Source: JADJOY01 sp016713535 [NCBI: Deltaproteobacteria bacterium]
GTDB lineage: Bacteria > JADJOY01
NCBI GenBank assembly: GCA_016713535.1
Contig: JADJOY010000004.1
Location: forward strand, 371,992 to 435,991
Direction: 5' to 3'
Length of the DNA: 64,000 bases
Shown: positions 8,363-18,185 of the stretch, piece by piece
Position numbering within the stretch: position 1 is the stretch's first letter
How the letters are laid out: every line of letters starts with the position of its first letter
Notes under the pieces: generated by a model
Seen by the model: the letters and a program-made list of their open reading frames with translations, nothing else
Told to the model about the DNA's origin: nothing
The model's database searches: none
Program-made: the position numbers and the translations under genes

Positions 8363-10267
8363 TCACGGCCCGGAGGGCGCCGCCTCACCGGCGAGCACCG
8401 CGCCGCGCGCCTGCCGGACCTGGTTGCGCCCCGCCTGCTTGGCCCGGTAGAGCGCCTCGTCGGCGAGGCGCACCAGCACCGCCGCGTCGAGGAGCTCGGG
8501 CGTGGTCGTCGCCACCCCCACGCTCACGGTGATGGGGCGCAGCGGCCACGCCCAGCCCGCGATCACCTGCCGGAAGCGCTCGGCCTGGGAAAGCGCGCCG
8601 CGCGAGTTGCAGTGGGGGAGGAGCACCGCGAACTCCTCGCCGCCGAAGCGGGCGACGAAGTCGGTGCCGCGCGCGGTGGCGCGGATGAGCCGCGCGACGG
8701 CGCGCAACACGTCGTCGCCCGAGGTGTGGCCGAAGCGGTCGTTGAAGGCCTTGAAGTGGTCGACGTCGAGCATGACCAGCGACAGGTCGGTGGAGTAGCG
8801 GAACGCGCGGCTCAGCTCGCGCGCGAGGTGGTCCTCGAATGCGCCACGGTTGTTGAGGCTGGTGAGGGCGTCGGTGGCGGCGAGGCGGCGCAGCTCCTGG
8901 TTCACGACCTCGAGCTCGTTGCGGGCGCGCTCGACGTCGCGGCGCTGGGCGCGCTCCTCGGAGACGTCACGGAACACCGCCTGGGTGAACACCGCCCGCT
9001 GGTCCTCGACGCGGCGGCGGCCGGTGCCGTCGACGTCCACCACGCGCCCGTCCTTGGCGACGAAGCGCGTGGCGATCCGCCCCACGTCCTCGCCGGCCAG
9101 CACGCGATCCAGCATGGCCGCGCAGTGGGCGCGGTCGTCGGGGTGGACGATGTCGAGGAGCGTCAACCGCCCGACCTCGGCCTCGTCGTAGCCGAGCACG
9201 CGCTTCCATGCGCGATTCGTCTGCACGATGCGCCCGTCCGGGGTGACGCTCTGCACCAGGTCGCTCATGTTCTCGAACAGGTCGCGGAAGCGCGCCTCGC
9301 TCTCCTCGAGCACCTCGGTGGCGCGGCGCCGCTCCTTCACCACCGCCGCCAGCACCAGCGACGAGAACGCGGAGAGGCTGATGAGGCTCTGCGTCAGCAT
9401 CACCCGCTCGGGTACCGAGCGCTCGAGCCCGAACGGGCCGTGGCCGGCGGAGGTCTCGAGGATCGTCACCACCGACAGCACGGTGCTCGAGATCGCGACC
9501 CCGGCGAGCTCGGAGCGCAGCGCGGCGAGCATCACCAGCGGGAACACCGAGAACGCGATCGGCAGCGACTGATGGCCGAACACCAGCTCGGCCAGCGCGG
9601 CGAGCAGCAGCGCGAGCAACGTGCCCTCGGCCAGCCGGATCGGCCGGACCTTTCCCATGCGCAGGCGCCGCGAGCGGTCGACCAGCGCGAACACCGCGGG
9701 CGCCACGATCAGGTGGCCGATGGCGGCGCTCGACCACCACACCGCGAAGGCGGTGCTGAAGTCGCCGCCGTAGGTCGCCATCAGCGCCGCGCCGCCCAGG
9801 CCGGCCGCCACCGCCGCCCCCGCGCCCGCCGAGAGCGAGGCGAAGAGCAGGACGTCGCGCACGTCGCGGAACGCGAAGCCCGCGCCCGCGAAGCGTTGCA
9901 CCAGGATCGCGGCGGTGGACGCCTCGACGAAGTTCACGAACGAGAACCACACGCTGAGCTTCGGCCCCACGTCGTGGAGCGCCATGTCGGAGATCAGGTT
10001 GGCGGCGGTCGCTGCGGCGACCAGCGCCGCCCAGCGCCGTCGCGGCGCGAGCAGGAGCGCCGCGACGAAGAGCCCGCTCGGCGGCCAGAAGGTGGCGAAC
10101 TCGAGGCCGAACTGCTCGTCGTGGAACGAGAGCCAGTGGCCGATCTCGGCGGATGCCAGGAACGCGAGCCCGAACGCGAGGACGACCAGCGGCGCCGGCG
10201 CCGCGAGACCGACGAGTCGGTCATGCGGAGCGGCGGCGCCGGAGGGGATGCGATCGTATGTGGACAC
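8363..10267 (-). CDS. Membrane diguanylate cyclase (MASE1-PAS-GGDEF)
   Basis: A 634-residue inner-membrane sensor making cyclic di-GMP from two GTP. A MASE1-like region with eight or so membrane helices (about 20-300) is followed by a PAS domain (about 330-440, with IVHPDDRA) and a coiled link. A GGDEF domain follows, with LTSLNNRGAFEDHL, DVDHFKAFND and the active-site GGEEF. The allosteric product site RxxD is present as RGTD exactly five residues before GGEEF, so the enzyme should be active and product-inhibited. The start is a GTG at 10267, eight bases from the divergent addB start. The signal sensed is unknown. Confidence 0.9.
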   Translation of the reverse strand: MSTYDRIPSGAAAPHDRLVGLAAPAPLVVLAFGLAFLASAEIGHWLSFHDEQFGLEFATFWPPSGLFVAALLLAPRRRWAALVAAATAANLISDMALHDVGPKLSVWFSFVNFVEASTAAILVQRFAGAGFAFRDVRDVLLFASLSAGAGAAVAAGLGGAALMATYGGDFSTAFAVWWSSAAIGHLIVAPAVFALVDRSRRLRMGKVRPIRLAEGTLLALLLAALAELVFGHQSLPIAFSVFPLVMLAALRSELAGVAISSTVLSVVTILETSAGHGPFGLERSVPERVMLTQSLISLSAFSSLVLAAVVKERRRATEVLEESEARFRDLFENMSDLVQSVTPDGRIVQTNRAWKRVLGYDEAEVGRLTLLDIVHPDDRAHCAAMLDRVLAGEDVGRIATRFVAKDGRVVDVDGTGRRRVEDQRAVFTQAVFRDVSEERAQRRDVERARNELEVVNQELRRLAATDALTSLNNRGAFEDHLARELSRAFRYSTDLSLVMLDVDHFKAFNDRFGHTSGDDVLRAVARLIRATARGTDFVARFGGEEFAVLLPHCNSRGALSQAERFRQVIAGWAWPLRPITVSVGVATTTPELLDAAVLVRLADEALYRAKQAGRNQVRQARGAVLAGEAAPSGP

Positions 10268-10274
10268 TGCGATT

Positions 10275-13200
10275 ATGATCCGCGATCAGGTCCTAACTCC
10301 GCTAGAGCCAGTGACACTTCGTTTCATTCTCGGACGGACCGGGACAGGGAAGACGCGCCACTGCGTCGACGAGGTCGCGCGCGAGCTGGGGCGCGCGCCG
10401 GACGGCCCGCCGCTGATCGTCCTGGTCCCCGAGCAGGCGACCTTCCAGACCGAGCAGGAGCTGCTCGCGAGCGGCGCGGTGCGCGGCTTCGCCCGCGCGC
10501 AGGTGCTGAGCTTCGGCCGCCTGGCTTGGCGGGTGCTGCAGGAGACCGGCGGCGCGGCGCGTCCGGCGCTCAGCGACCTCGGCAAGCGCATGGTGATCGC
10601 CGCGCTCCTCGAGCGCCACCGCCGCGAGCTCGCGATCTTCGGACCGGTCGCCGACCGCCTCGGCTTGCCGCCGCGCCTCGCCACGTCCCTCCACGAGCTG
10701 CGCGCCCACGGCGTGACGCCGGAGAAGCTGCGCGAGCGCGCCCACGACCTCGAGGCGGAGCGGGGCGGGCCGACGTCGCTCTCGCTCAAGGCGCGCGACC
10801 TCGCGCTCCTCGACGAGGCGCTCGCCGACCACTGCGCCGAGCGCTTCATCGATCCGGACGTGTATCTCGGGCTCCTCGTGGCGCGCCTCGAGCGCTCGTC
10901 ACTGGTGCGCGGTGCGCGGGTGTGGATCGACGGCTTCGCGGGATTCACACCGGCCGAGCTCGAGGTGGTGGGTGGGCTGCTCACCCACGGCGAGCAGGTG
11001 AGCGTGACGTTGCTCCTCGACGCCAAGCGCGAGCGCACCCCGGAGCTGCTCCACGACAAGACGTATCTCTTCCGTCCCTCGCTCGAGACCGACTTCGCGC
11101 TGCAGGCCCTCGCGCGAAAGCTCGGCGTGCGCGTCGAGCCGCCGGTGCTGCTCACGGCGGAGCCCGCGCCGCCGCGGTTTCGCGCCGCGCCCGAGCTCGC
11201 GCACCTCGAGGCGACCTTCTTCGAGGCGCCGCGCGCGGTCGAGTGGAAGGGCGCGGCGCCGCGCATCACGGTGCGCGCCGAGCCGCGCCGCCGCGACGAG
11301 GTGGAGAGCGCCGCGCGCGAGATCCTGCGCCTCGCGCGGGGCGAGGGCGTGCGTTACCGCCACATGGCGGTGGTGCTGCGCGACCTCGAGAGCTACGCCG
11401 AGCTCGTCGAGGCGGTGTTCGCCGACCACGGCATCCCGGTGTTCGTGGACCGGCGCCGGCCGATCCCGCACCACCCGCTCGTCGAGCTGATCCGCGCCGC
11501 CGTCGAGGCGCTCGCGTGGGGCTGGTCGCACGAGGCGGTGTTTCGCTACCTGCGCACCGACCTGGTGCCGATCGAGCGCGACGCCGTCGATCGGCTCGAG
11601 AGCTACGCGCTCACCCACGGCGTGCGCGGCGAGGTCTGGTATCGCGACGAGCCGTGGGCGTTCGTGCGCCGCTACTCGCTCGAGGAGGAGCGCGAGCTCG
11701 ATCGCGAGACCCGCGCCGCGCTCGCGCGCCTCGACGCCGAGCGTCGCCGCGCGGTGAAGGAGCTGGACGCGCTGCGGCGCCGGCTCGGCGGCGCCAGCGC
11801 GACGCCGGTGCGAGCGCTGGTCGAGGCGCTGTGGGAGCTGCTCGTGGCGCTCGACGTGCCCGCGACGCTCGCGCGCTGGAGCGACGAGTCGGAGAGCGCC
11901 GGCCAGCCCGAGCGGGCCCGCGAGCACCGCGCGGCGTGGCGTCAGGTGGTGGCGCTCCTCGACGAGCTGGTCGCCGCCCTCGGCGACCAGCCGAGCGACC
12001 TCGACGGCTTCCTGCGGATCGTGGAGGCGGGGCTCGAGTCCCTCGACCTCGGCCTCATCCCGCCGGGCCTCGACTCGGTGGTGGTCGGCACCATCGAGCG
12101 CTCGCGTCACCTCGGCACCCGCGCCGCGTTCGTGCTGGGGGCCGTCGACGGTGCCTATCCGCCCGAGCCGCGCGAGGATCCGATCCTCGGTGACGCCGAC
12201 CGCGACGGCCTCGCCGAGGGCGGCCTCGCGCTCGGCGCCACCGCGCGCGAGCGGCTGCTCCACGAGTCGTATTTCGCCTACCTCACGCTGACCCGCGCGT
12301 CCGAGTGGCTGTGGGTGAGCCACCCACTCGCCGACGACGACGGCCGCTCCCTCGAGCCCGCGAACGCGGTGCGGCGGCTCCTCGAGACCTTCCCGCGGCG
12401 CGCCGCCGAGCCGGCCGACGCCGACGACGCGGCGCTCGCGCGCGTCGCCCGGCCGCGCGACCTCGGCGCGCTGGTGGCGCGGCGCCTGCGGGTGGCGCGC
12501 GACGGCGAGCAGCCGCCCGAGCGGCGCTGGCTCGCGCTCGCGGCGTGGATCGCCGGCTCTGCGTCGCTGCGCGCCGAGAGCGAGGTGGCGTTCCGGGCGC
12601 TCGACTACGAAGGTGACTACGGGCGCCGCATGGCGCCGCTCGAGCCCGCGCTGGCGCGCGCGCTCTACGCCTCGGGCGACGGGTTGCGCACCAGCGTCAG
12701 CCGGCTCGAGTCCTTCACCGCGTGCCCGTTCCAGCACTTCGCCGGCCACGGGCTCGGCCTCGCCGAGCGGCCGCGCGCGAGCCTCGAGCCGGCCGACCTG
12801 GGCTCGCTCAACCACGCGGTGCTGAGCGGCCTGGTGCGCGGGCTCGAGCGCGACGGACGGCCGTGGGCCGAGCTCTCGCCGGCCGAGGCGCGTGAGCGGG
12901 TGCACGCGCTGGTCGCCGAGCTCGTGCCGCGGCTCAAGAGCGAGGTGGTCCTCGACGATCCCCAGGCCCGCTACCTGCTCGGCGCCCTCGAGCGGGTACT
13001 CGACGGCAGCGTCGAGCTCCTCGGCGAGCACGCACGGCGCGCGCACTTCACCCCGCTCGCGGTCGAGCTACCGTTCGGCGAGGGCCGCTCCCCCGGCGGC
13101 GTGGTGCTGCCGCCGCTCGAGGTCGCGCTCGGCGGCGGGCTGCCGGCCGTGGCGCTGCGCGGCCGCATCGACCGGGTCGACCTCTTCGTCGACGACGGCG

Positions 13201-13859
13201 GCACGCCGTGGGCGCGGGTGATCGACTACAAGCGCCGCCCGCGGGGCCTCGCCGACGCGCGCGTCTTCCATGGCCTCGACCTCCAGCTCCTCACGTACCT
13301 CCTCGCGATCACCACCCACGGCGGCGCGCTCACGGGCGGCCGACCCGTGAAGCCGGCGGCTGCGCTCTACTTCCCGGTCCACGACCCGCTGCCGCTCTTC
13401 GACGCCCGTCCGGTGGCGGACGTGGCCGCCAAGCGCTGGCGCACCGAGAGCCGCATGAAGGGGCTGGTGGTCGACGACCGCGACGTGCTGCTGGCGATGG
13501 GCGCCGAGCCCGACGGGCCGTCGCCGCTCCTGCCGGTCGAGATGAAGAAGGACGGGACCCTCTCGAAGCGCGCCACCGCGGCGAGCCCCGCCGACTTCGA
13601 GCGGCTCTTCCGTCACGTCCGCGGCCACGTCCGCGAGACGGCGACGCGCATCCTGTCGGGCGAGGTGGCCGTGAAGCCCTACAAGCTCGGGCGCGACCAG
13701 ACGCCGTGTGGCTATTGCCCGGCACGGCCGGTGTGCCAGTTCGACCCGGCGGTCGCGAACCAGGGTTACGACGAGCTCGAAGGCCTCGGGCGTGGCGAGC
13801 TGCTCGCCCGCCTCGCGGCCGAAGGCGCCGGGGGAGCCGATGGCGACGTCCGCGGCTGA
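10275..13859 (+). CDS. addB: AddB subunit of helicase-nuclease AddAB
   Basis: A 1194-residue protein with the AddB layout: P-loop near the N-terminus (FILGRTGTGKT), a degenerate helicase body and a C-terminal nuclease domain with VIDYKRRPRG. The four cysteines of the AddB iron-sulfur cluster are split as expected: one in SFTACPFQHF and three in CGYCPARPVC. AddAB resects double-strand breaks and loads RecA. The ATG at 10275 is the first start; a GTG at 10311 (VTLRFILGR) matches usual AddB N-termini better and may be the true one. The end overlaps addA by 20 bp, indicating translational coupling. Confidence 0.9.
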   Translation: MIRDQVLTPLEPVTLRFILGRTGTGKTRHCVDEVARELGRAPDGPPLIVLVPEQATFQTEQELLASGAVRGFARAQVLSFGRLAWRVLQETGGAARPALSDLGKRMVIAALLERHRRELAIFGPVADRLGLPPRLATSLHELRAHGVTPEKLRERAHDLEAERGGPTSLSLKARDLALLDEALADHCAERFIDPDVYLGLLVARLERSSLVRGARVWIDGFAGFTPAELEVVGGLLTHGEQVSVTLLLDAKRERTPELLHDKTYLFRPSLETDFALQALARKLGVRVEPPVLLTAEPAPPRFRAAPELAHLEATFFEAPRAVEWKGAAPRITVRAEPRRRDEVESAAREILRLARGEGVRYRHMAVVLRDLESYAELVEAVFADHGIPVFVDRRRPIPHHPLVELIRAAVEALAWGWSHEAVFRYLRTDLVPIERDAVDRLESYALTHGVRGEVWYRDEPWAFVRRYSLEEERELDRETRAALARLDAERRRAVKELDALRRRLGGASATPVRALVEALWELLVALDVPATLARWSDESESAGQPERAREHRAAWRQVVALLDELVAALGDQPSDLDGFLRIVEAGLESLDLGLIPPGLDSVVVGTIERSRHLGTRAAFVLGAVDGAYPPEPREDPILGDADRDGLAEGGLALGATARERLLHESYFAYLTLTRASEWLWVSHPLADDDGRSLEPANAVRRLLETFPRRAAEPADADDAALARVARPRDLGALVARRLRVARDGEQPPERRWLALAAWIAGSASLRAESEVAFRALDYEGDYGRRMAPLEPALARALYASGDGLRTSVSRLESFTACPFQHFAGHGLGLAERPRASLEPADLGSLNHAVLSGLVRGLERDGRPWAELSPAEARERVHALVAELVPRLKSEVVLDDPQARYLLGALERVLDGSVELLGEHARRAHFTPLAVELPFGEGRSPGGVVLPPLEVALGGGLPAVALRGRIDRVDLFVDDGGTPWARVIDYKRRPRGLADARVFHGLDLQLLTYLLAITTHGGALTGGRPVKPAAALYFPVHDPLPLFDARPVADVAAKRWRTESRMKGLVVDDRDVLLAMGAEPDGPSPLLPVEMKKDGTLSKRATAASPADFERLFRHVRGHVRETATRILSGEVAVKPYKLGRDQTPCGYCPARPVCQFDPAVANQGYDELEGLGRGELLARLAAEGAGGADGDVRG

Positions 13860-16800
13860 CCTCGACGAGGCGCGCTTCACGCCGCGGCAGCGCGACGCGA
13901 TCGTCGCGCGGGGCGGCGATCTGCTGGTGTCGGCGGCGGCCGGCTCGGGCAAGACGTCGGTGCTCGTCGAGCGCGTGATCCAGCGCCTCCTCGATCGCGA
14001 GCGGCCGACCGCCGTCGATCGCGTGCTGGTCGTGACCTTCACCGAGGCCGCCGCGGCGGAGATGCGCAGCCGCATCTCCAAGCGCCTCGAGCAGGTGCTC
14101 GTCGACCACCCCGACGACCGCGCGGTGCGGGAGCAGCTGGCACTCTTGCCGCGCGCCTCGATCTCGACGATCCACTCGTTCTGCCTGCGGCTGGTGCGCG
14201 AGCACTTCCACCACCTGGGCCTCGACCCGTCGGTGGCGATCCTCGACGAGCACGAGTCGCGCCTGATGCTCGCCGAGTCGCTCGAGGCGGTGTTCCACGA
14301 CCGCCACGCCGCCGAGGAGCAGGGCTTCCTGGCGCTGGTGCGGAGCTACGGCGGCGGCGAGGCGCCGGTGGCGGTCAAGGCGCTGGTGGTGTCGCTCTTC
14401 CGCTACACGCGCAGCCTGGCGCGGCCGGAGGCGTGGCTCGACGCGGCGGCGCGGCGCTTCACCGAGACCGCCGGCGCGGGCGGGATCGCCGCCACGCCGT
14501 ACTTCGAGCCGCTGCGGCGCGCGGTGGAGGTCGAGCTGGCGCGCTACGAGGCCGAGCTCGCGGCGCTCGCGGTGGCGGCGGTGCGCCCCGGTGGACCGGC
14601 GGTCTACGTCAAGCGCCTCGAGGCGGACGCCGCGGCGCTCGCGACCGCGTCCGCGGCGGTCGCGGCGGCGGCGAGCTTCGCGGCGCTGGTGGAGGCGCTC
14701 GCCGCGATCTCGTTCGGCTCCTTGAGCCCCGCCAAGGGCGAGCTCGACGAGGCGCTCAAGAAGTGGATCCAGGGCCGGCGCAACACCATCAAGAACAAGG
14801 TGAACGGCCTCACCGCGCGCCTCGCCGGCCCCGAGGAGAGCGACTGGCTCGCCGACCTCGGCCGGCTCGCGCCCCACGCCGCGGCGCTGGCCGCGCTGGT
14901 CCGCGACCTCGACCACCGCTACGCCGCGCTCAAGCGGCGCCGCGCCGCGCTCGACTTCGACGACCTCGAGCACTTCGCCCTGGCGCTCCTCGGCCGCGTC
15001 GACGAGGCGAGCGGGCGACTCGCGCCGACCGCCGTGGCGCGCGAGCTCGCGGCGCGCTTCGAGGAAGTGCTGGTCGACGAGTACCAGGACGTGAACGGCG
15101 TGCAGGAGGCGATCCTGTCGCTGGTGTCGCGCGACGCGGCGGCGCCCGGCGCCGGCAACCGCTTCGTGGTCGGCGACGTGAAGCAGTCGATCTACGGCTT
15201 CCGCCACACCGATCCGTCGCTCTTCCTGGCGCGGCTCGCGCGCTACCAGGCGGACCCCGCGGTGGGGCGCGCGATCGTGCTGGCCCAGAACTTCCGCAGC
15301 CGCCGCGCCGTGGTCGACGCGGTCAACTTCGTGTTCCGCCAGGTGATGAGCGAGGAGGTCGGAGGCATCGCGTATCGCGACGACGCCGAGCTGGTCTACG
15401 GTGCCGACTACCCGGACGCGCCGGCGGACGCGCACGCCGACGCGCCGGTCGAGCTCCACCTCGTCGAGCGCAGCGAGGCGCTCCTCGCGAGCGACGACGA
15501 CGGCGACGGTGGCGGTAGCGGTGGCGAGGCGAGCGAGCCCGGCGCGGCCGACGCGCCCGCACGCAGCGAGCTGGCCGCCTGGCTCGACGACGCGGTCGCC
15601 GCCGAGCGCGAGGCGCTGGTCGCCGCCAACCGTGCGCGCGCGATCGTCCAGGGCGACCCCGCGAGCGGAGCGCCGCCGGCGCGGGTGTGGGAGCGGCACG
15701 GCGCCGGCGGCGCGTGGGAGAGCCGGCCCGCGGCGTGGCGCGACGTGGTGGTGCTGTTGCGGTCGATCAAGAACCGCGCGCCGGCCTACGTGCAGGTGTT
15801 CGGCGCGTTCGGCATCCCGATCCACGCCGAGGTCGGCACCGGCTGGTTCGCGGTGACCGAGATCGGCGTGATGCTCGCGCTGCTCCAGGTCCTCGACAAT
15901 CCGCGCCAGGACATCCCGCTCGCGGCGGTGCTGATCTCGCCGCTCGGCGGCTTCCGCGCCGCCGATCTGGCGCGCATGCGCCTCGCCGACCGCCACGGTG
16001 ACTTGTGGGACGCGGTGCGCGCCGCGGCCGCGGACGACTCCTCCACCTCGAGCCCGCCGTGCGCGCCCGCCTCGCCCGCGCTGCTCGCGCGCATCGACGA
16101 GTGGCGGACCGCGGCGCGCCGCGGCGCGCTGTCGCGGCTGGTGTGGCGGATCTACGGCGAGACCCGCTTCCTGGACGTCGTGAGTGCCATGCCGGGAGGC
16201 GAGCAGCGCCGCGCCAACTTGCTCGCGCTCTTCGACCGGGCGCGCGAGTTCGACCACTTCGCGCGCCAGGGCCTGGCCCGTTTCCTCGGCTTCATCGCCA
16301 AGCTCGAGGAGCGCGACGAGGACCTCGGCACCGCGCCGGTGCTGGGTGCCGGCGACGACGTGGTGCGGGTGATGAGCATCCACAAGTCGAAGGGGCTCGA
16401 GTTCCCGTTCGTGGTGCTGGCGGGGCTCGGCACCGAGTGGAACGATCGCGACCTGGAGGGCGACGTGCTGTTCGACGGCGCGCTCGGCCTCGGCCTGCGG
16501 GTGGTCGACCTCGAGCTCCGCGCGCGCTTCCCGTCGCTCGCCCACCACGCGGTGAAGGCGGCGCGCGCCGCCGCGATGCGCGCCGAGGAGCTGCGGGTGC
16601 TCTACGTGGCGCTCACGCGCGCGCGCGAGCGGCTGGTCCTGATCGGCTCGGCGCGCGGGCTGGCCAACGAGTGCGTGCGCTGGGTCGCGAGCGGGCTGCG
16701 AGCGGGCGAGCGCCTGGCGCCGGCGCTGGTCGCGGCGGCGTGCCGGCCGCTCGACTGGCTGGTGCCGGCGGTGGCGCGTCATCCCGACGCGAGCGTGCTG

Positions 16801-17835
16801 CGCGCCGCGGCCGGGCTCGAGGGCGGGCGAGTGACCGACCCGTCGCGCTGGGACGTGCGGCTGTGGACCCGCGCCGAGCTCGACGCGGGAGCGCCGCGGC
16901 GCAGCGTGACCACGGTCGCGCGCGGCCTGCCCGACTGGCCGGCGCTCGCGGCGCTCGAGCCGAGTGTGCTGCGCGCGCACGCGAGCGAGCCCGCCGAGGC
17001 GGACCGCGCCGAGCTGAGCGCACGCTTCGCCTGGACCTATCCGTACTCCGCCGCGACCGCGCACTTCGCCAAGCTCAGCGTCACCGAGCTCAAGTCGCGC
17101 TTCGCCGCGGGAGCGCCGGCCGATCCGGACGCCGCCGAGGTGGAGGCGGCGCGCATCACGTGGCCGGTGCGCGGCGCCCCGCGTGGCTCACGGCGGGGAC
17201 GGGCCAAGGCGCCCGTGAAGGGGAGCGGCGCTGCGCCGCACGCCCTCGACGCGTGGGAGCGGCCGCGCTTCCTCGAGAGCGGCGTGCCGCGCGCGCCGGG
17301 TGCCGCGGAGGCGGGGATCGCGACCCACCTGGTGCTGCGCCACCTCGACGCGCGGGTGTGGCACGAGGCGGACGCGGTGCGGGCCGCGGTCGCGGTCATG
17401 GTCGCGCAGGGTCGGGTGAGCGCGGAGCAGGCCGCCGCGGCTCGCCTCGACGCGATCGTCGCGTTCGGTCGCTCGCCGCTCGGGGTGCGCCTCGCGGCGC
17501 GGCCCGAGGCGCTGCGCCGCGAGGTGCCGTTCACCCTCGGCCTGCCGGCTCACGAGGTCCACGCCGAGATCCCGGCGGGCGACGGCGCCGGCGACGTGAT
17601 CGTGGTCCAGGGGGTGATCGACCTGCTGATGGAGGTCGAAGACGGCGGCGGCTTCCTGGTCCTCGACTACAAGACCGACCGCGTGCCTCCCGCCGAGGTC
17701 GCCGCCGCCGCCGAGCGCTACCGCGGCCAGATGGCGCTCTACGGGCGCGCGGTGAGCGACACCTTTGGCCGGCCGGTGGTCGAGTCGTGGCTCGGCTTCC
17801 TGAGCGCGGGCGTGGCGGTACAGCTTCCGACGTAG
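13840..17835 (+). CDS. addA: AddA subunit of helicase-nuclease AddAB
   Basis: A 1331-residue UvrD-type superfamily 1 helicase with a C-terminal RecB-family nuclease. Motifs appear in order: Walker A AAAGSGKTSVL, VTFTEAAAAEM, Walker B VDEYQDVN, GDVKQSIYGFR, the MSIHKSKGLEF motif, LYVALTRARERL and the nuclease FLVLDYKTDR near the end. GGGGAG lies upstream of the ATG, inside the last codons of addB. Together AddA and AddB do the job of RecBCD: unwind from DNA ends, degrade and produce 3' tails for RecA. A low-complexity acidic/Ala insert (near residues 548-575) is the only unusual stretch. Confidence 0.93.
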   Translation: MATSAADLDEARFTPRQRDAIVARGGDLLVSAAAGSGKTSVLVERVIQRLLDRERPTAVDRVLVVTFTEAAAAEMRSRISKRLEQVLVDHPDDRAVREQLALLPRASISTIHSFCLRLVREHFHHLGLDPSVAILDEHESRLMLAESLEAVFHDRHAAEEQGFLALVRSYGGGEAPVAVKALVVSLFRYTRSLARPEAWLDAAARRFTETAGAGGIAATPYFEPLRRAVEVELARYEAELAALAVAAVRPGGPAVYVKRLEADAAALATASAAVAAAASFAALVEALAAISFGSLSPAKGELDEALKKWIQGRRNTIKNKVNGLTARLAGPEESDWLADLGRLAPHAAALAALVRDLDHRYAALKRRRAALDFDDLEHFALALLGRVDEASGRLAPTAVARELAARFEEVLVDEYQDVNGVQEAILSLVSRDAAAPGAGNRFVVGDVKQSIYGFRHTDPSLFLARLARYQADPAVGRAIVLAQNFRSRRAVVDAVNFVFRQVMSEEVGGIAYRDDAELVYGADYPDAPADAHADAPVELHLVERSEALLASDDDGDGGGSGGEASEPGAADAPARSELAAWLDDAVAAEREALVAANRARAIVQGDPASGAPPARVWERHGAGGAWESRPAAWRDVVVLLRSIKNRAPAYVQVFGAFGIPIHAEVGTGWFAVTEIGVMLALLQVLDNPRQDIPLAAVLISPLGGFRAADLARMRLADRHGDLWDAVRAAAADDSSTSSPPCAPASPALLARIDEWRTAARRGALSRLVWRIYGETRFLDVVSAMPGGEQRRANLLALFDRAREFDHFARQGLARFLGFIAKLEERDEDLGTAPVLGAGDDVVRVMSIHKSKGLEFPFVVLAGLGTEWNDRDLEGDVLFDGALGLGLRVVDLELRARFPSLAHHAVKAARAAAMRAEELRVLYVALTRARERLVLIGSARGLANECVRWVASGLRAGERLAPALVAAACRPLDWLVPAVARHPDASVLRAAAGLEGGRVTDPSRWDVRLWTRAELDAGAPRRSVTTVARGLPDWPALAALEPSVLRAHASEPAEADRAELSARFAWTYPYSAATAHFAKLSVTELKSRFAAGAPADPDAAEVEAARITWPVRGAPRGSRRGRAKAPVKGSGAAPHALDAWERPRFLESGVPRAPGAAEAGIATHLVLRHLDARVWHEADAVRAAVAVMVAQGRVSAEQAAAARLDAIVAFGRSPLGVRLAARPEALRREVPFTLGLPAHEVHAEIPAGDGAGDVIVVQGVIDLLMEVEDGGGFLVLDYKTDRVPPAEVAAAAERYRGQMALYGRAVSDTFGRPVVESWLGFLSAGVAVQLPT

Positions 17836-18073
17836 TCGGGGCGCGAGCGCACCACGATCGCGATCGTGTTTCGGGGGTCTGGAACATGCTCGAGCGCGAG
17901 GCCACTCGGCCGGCTCGCGGCACGAGAGGACCCGTCAACCGGCGCGTCGCAGCGCGACGCCGCGAGCGCAGCGAGTGACTCGGGGGTGGGATCCCTACTG
18001 AGATCGGACGGCGTCGAGATGTCGCGTCATCGCGTATCGCCGGCGCGGCAGGCGCCGCGCCCTCCAGCGGGGC

Positions 18074-18094
18074 GGGGGGCTGGAACAGCCCCCC
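18074..18094. terminator. Hairpin between addA and dctP
   Basis: An 8-bp GC stem (GGGGGGCT 18074-18081 with AGCCCCCC 18087-18094) around a GGAAC loop, about 240 bp after the addA stop and 20 bp before the dctP promoter. There is no T-tract. The rest of the 17836-18185 gap holds only palindromic GC-rich sequence and the promoter. Confidence 0.5.
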
Positions 18095-18113
18095 GTGATG
18101 ACACGTCACTCGG

Positions 18114-18142
18114 TTGACGCGCAGGAGCCCCGCGCCTACCTT
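18114..18142 (+). promoter_or_regulatory. Sigma-70 type promoter for dctP
   Basis: TTGACG at 18114-18119, a 17-base spacer and TACCTT at 18137-18142. This would start a transcript about 35-40 bases upstream of the dctP ATG. It is the clearest housekeeping-type promoter in the gap. Confidence 0.5.
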
Positions 18143-18185
18143 GCCGGGCTCCAACCCGCTTTTCGTCTCGTCCGGGAGGATCGCG

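Noticed and set aside
8612-12193. A 1193-codon plus-strand open frame opposite the diguanylate cyclase and across addB
   Set aside because: It shows only Arg/Gly/Ala/His composition and contradicts two well-supported genes in the same region.
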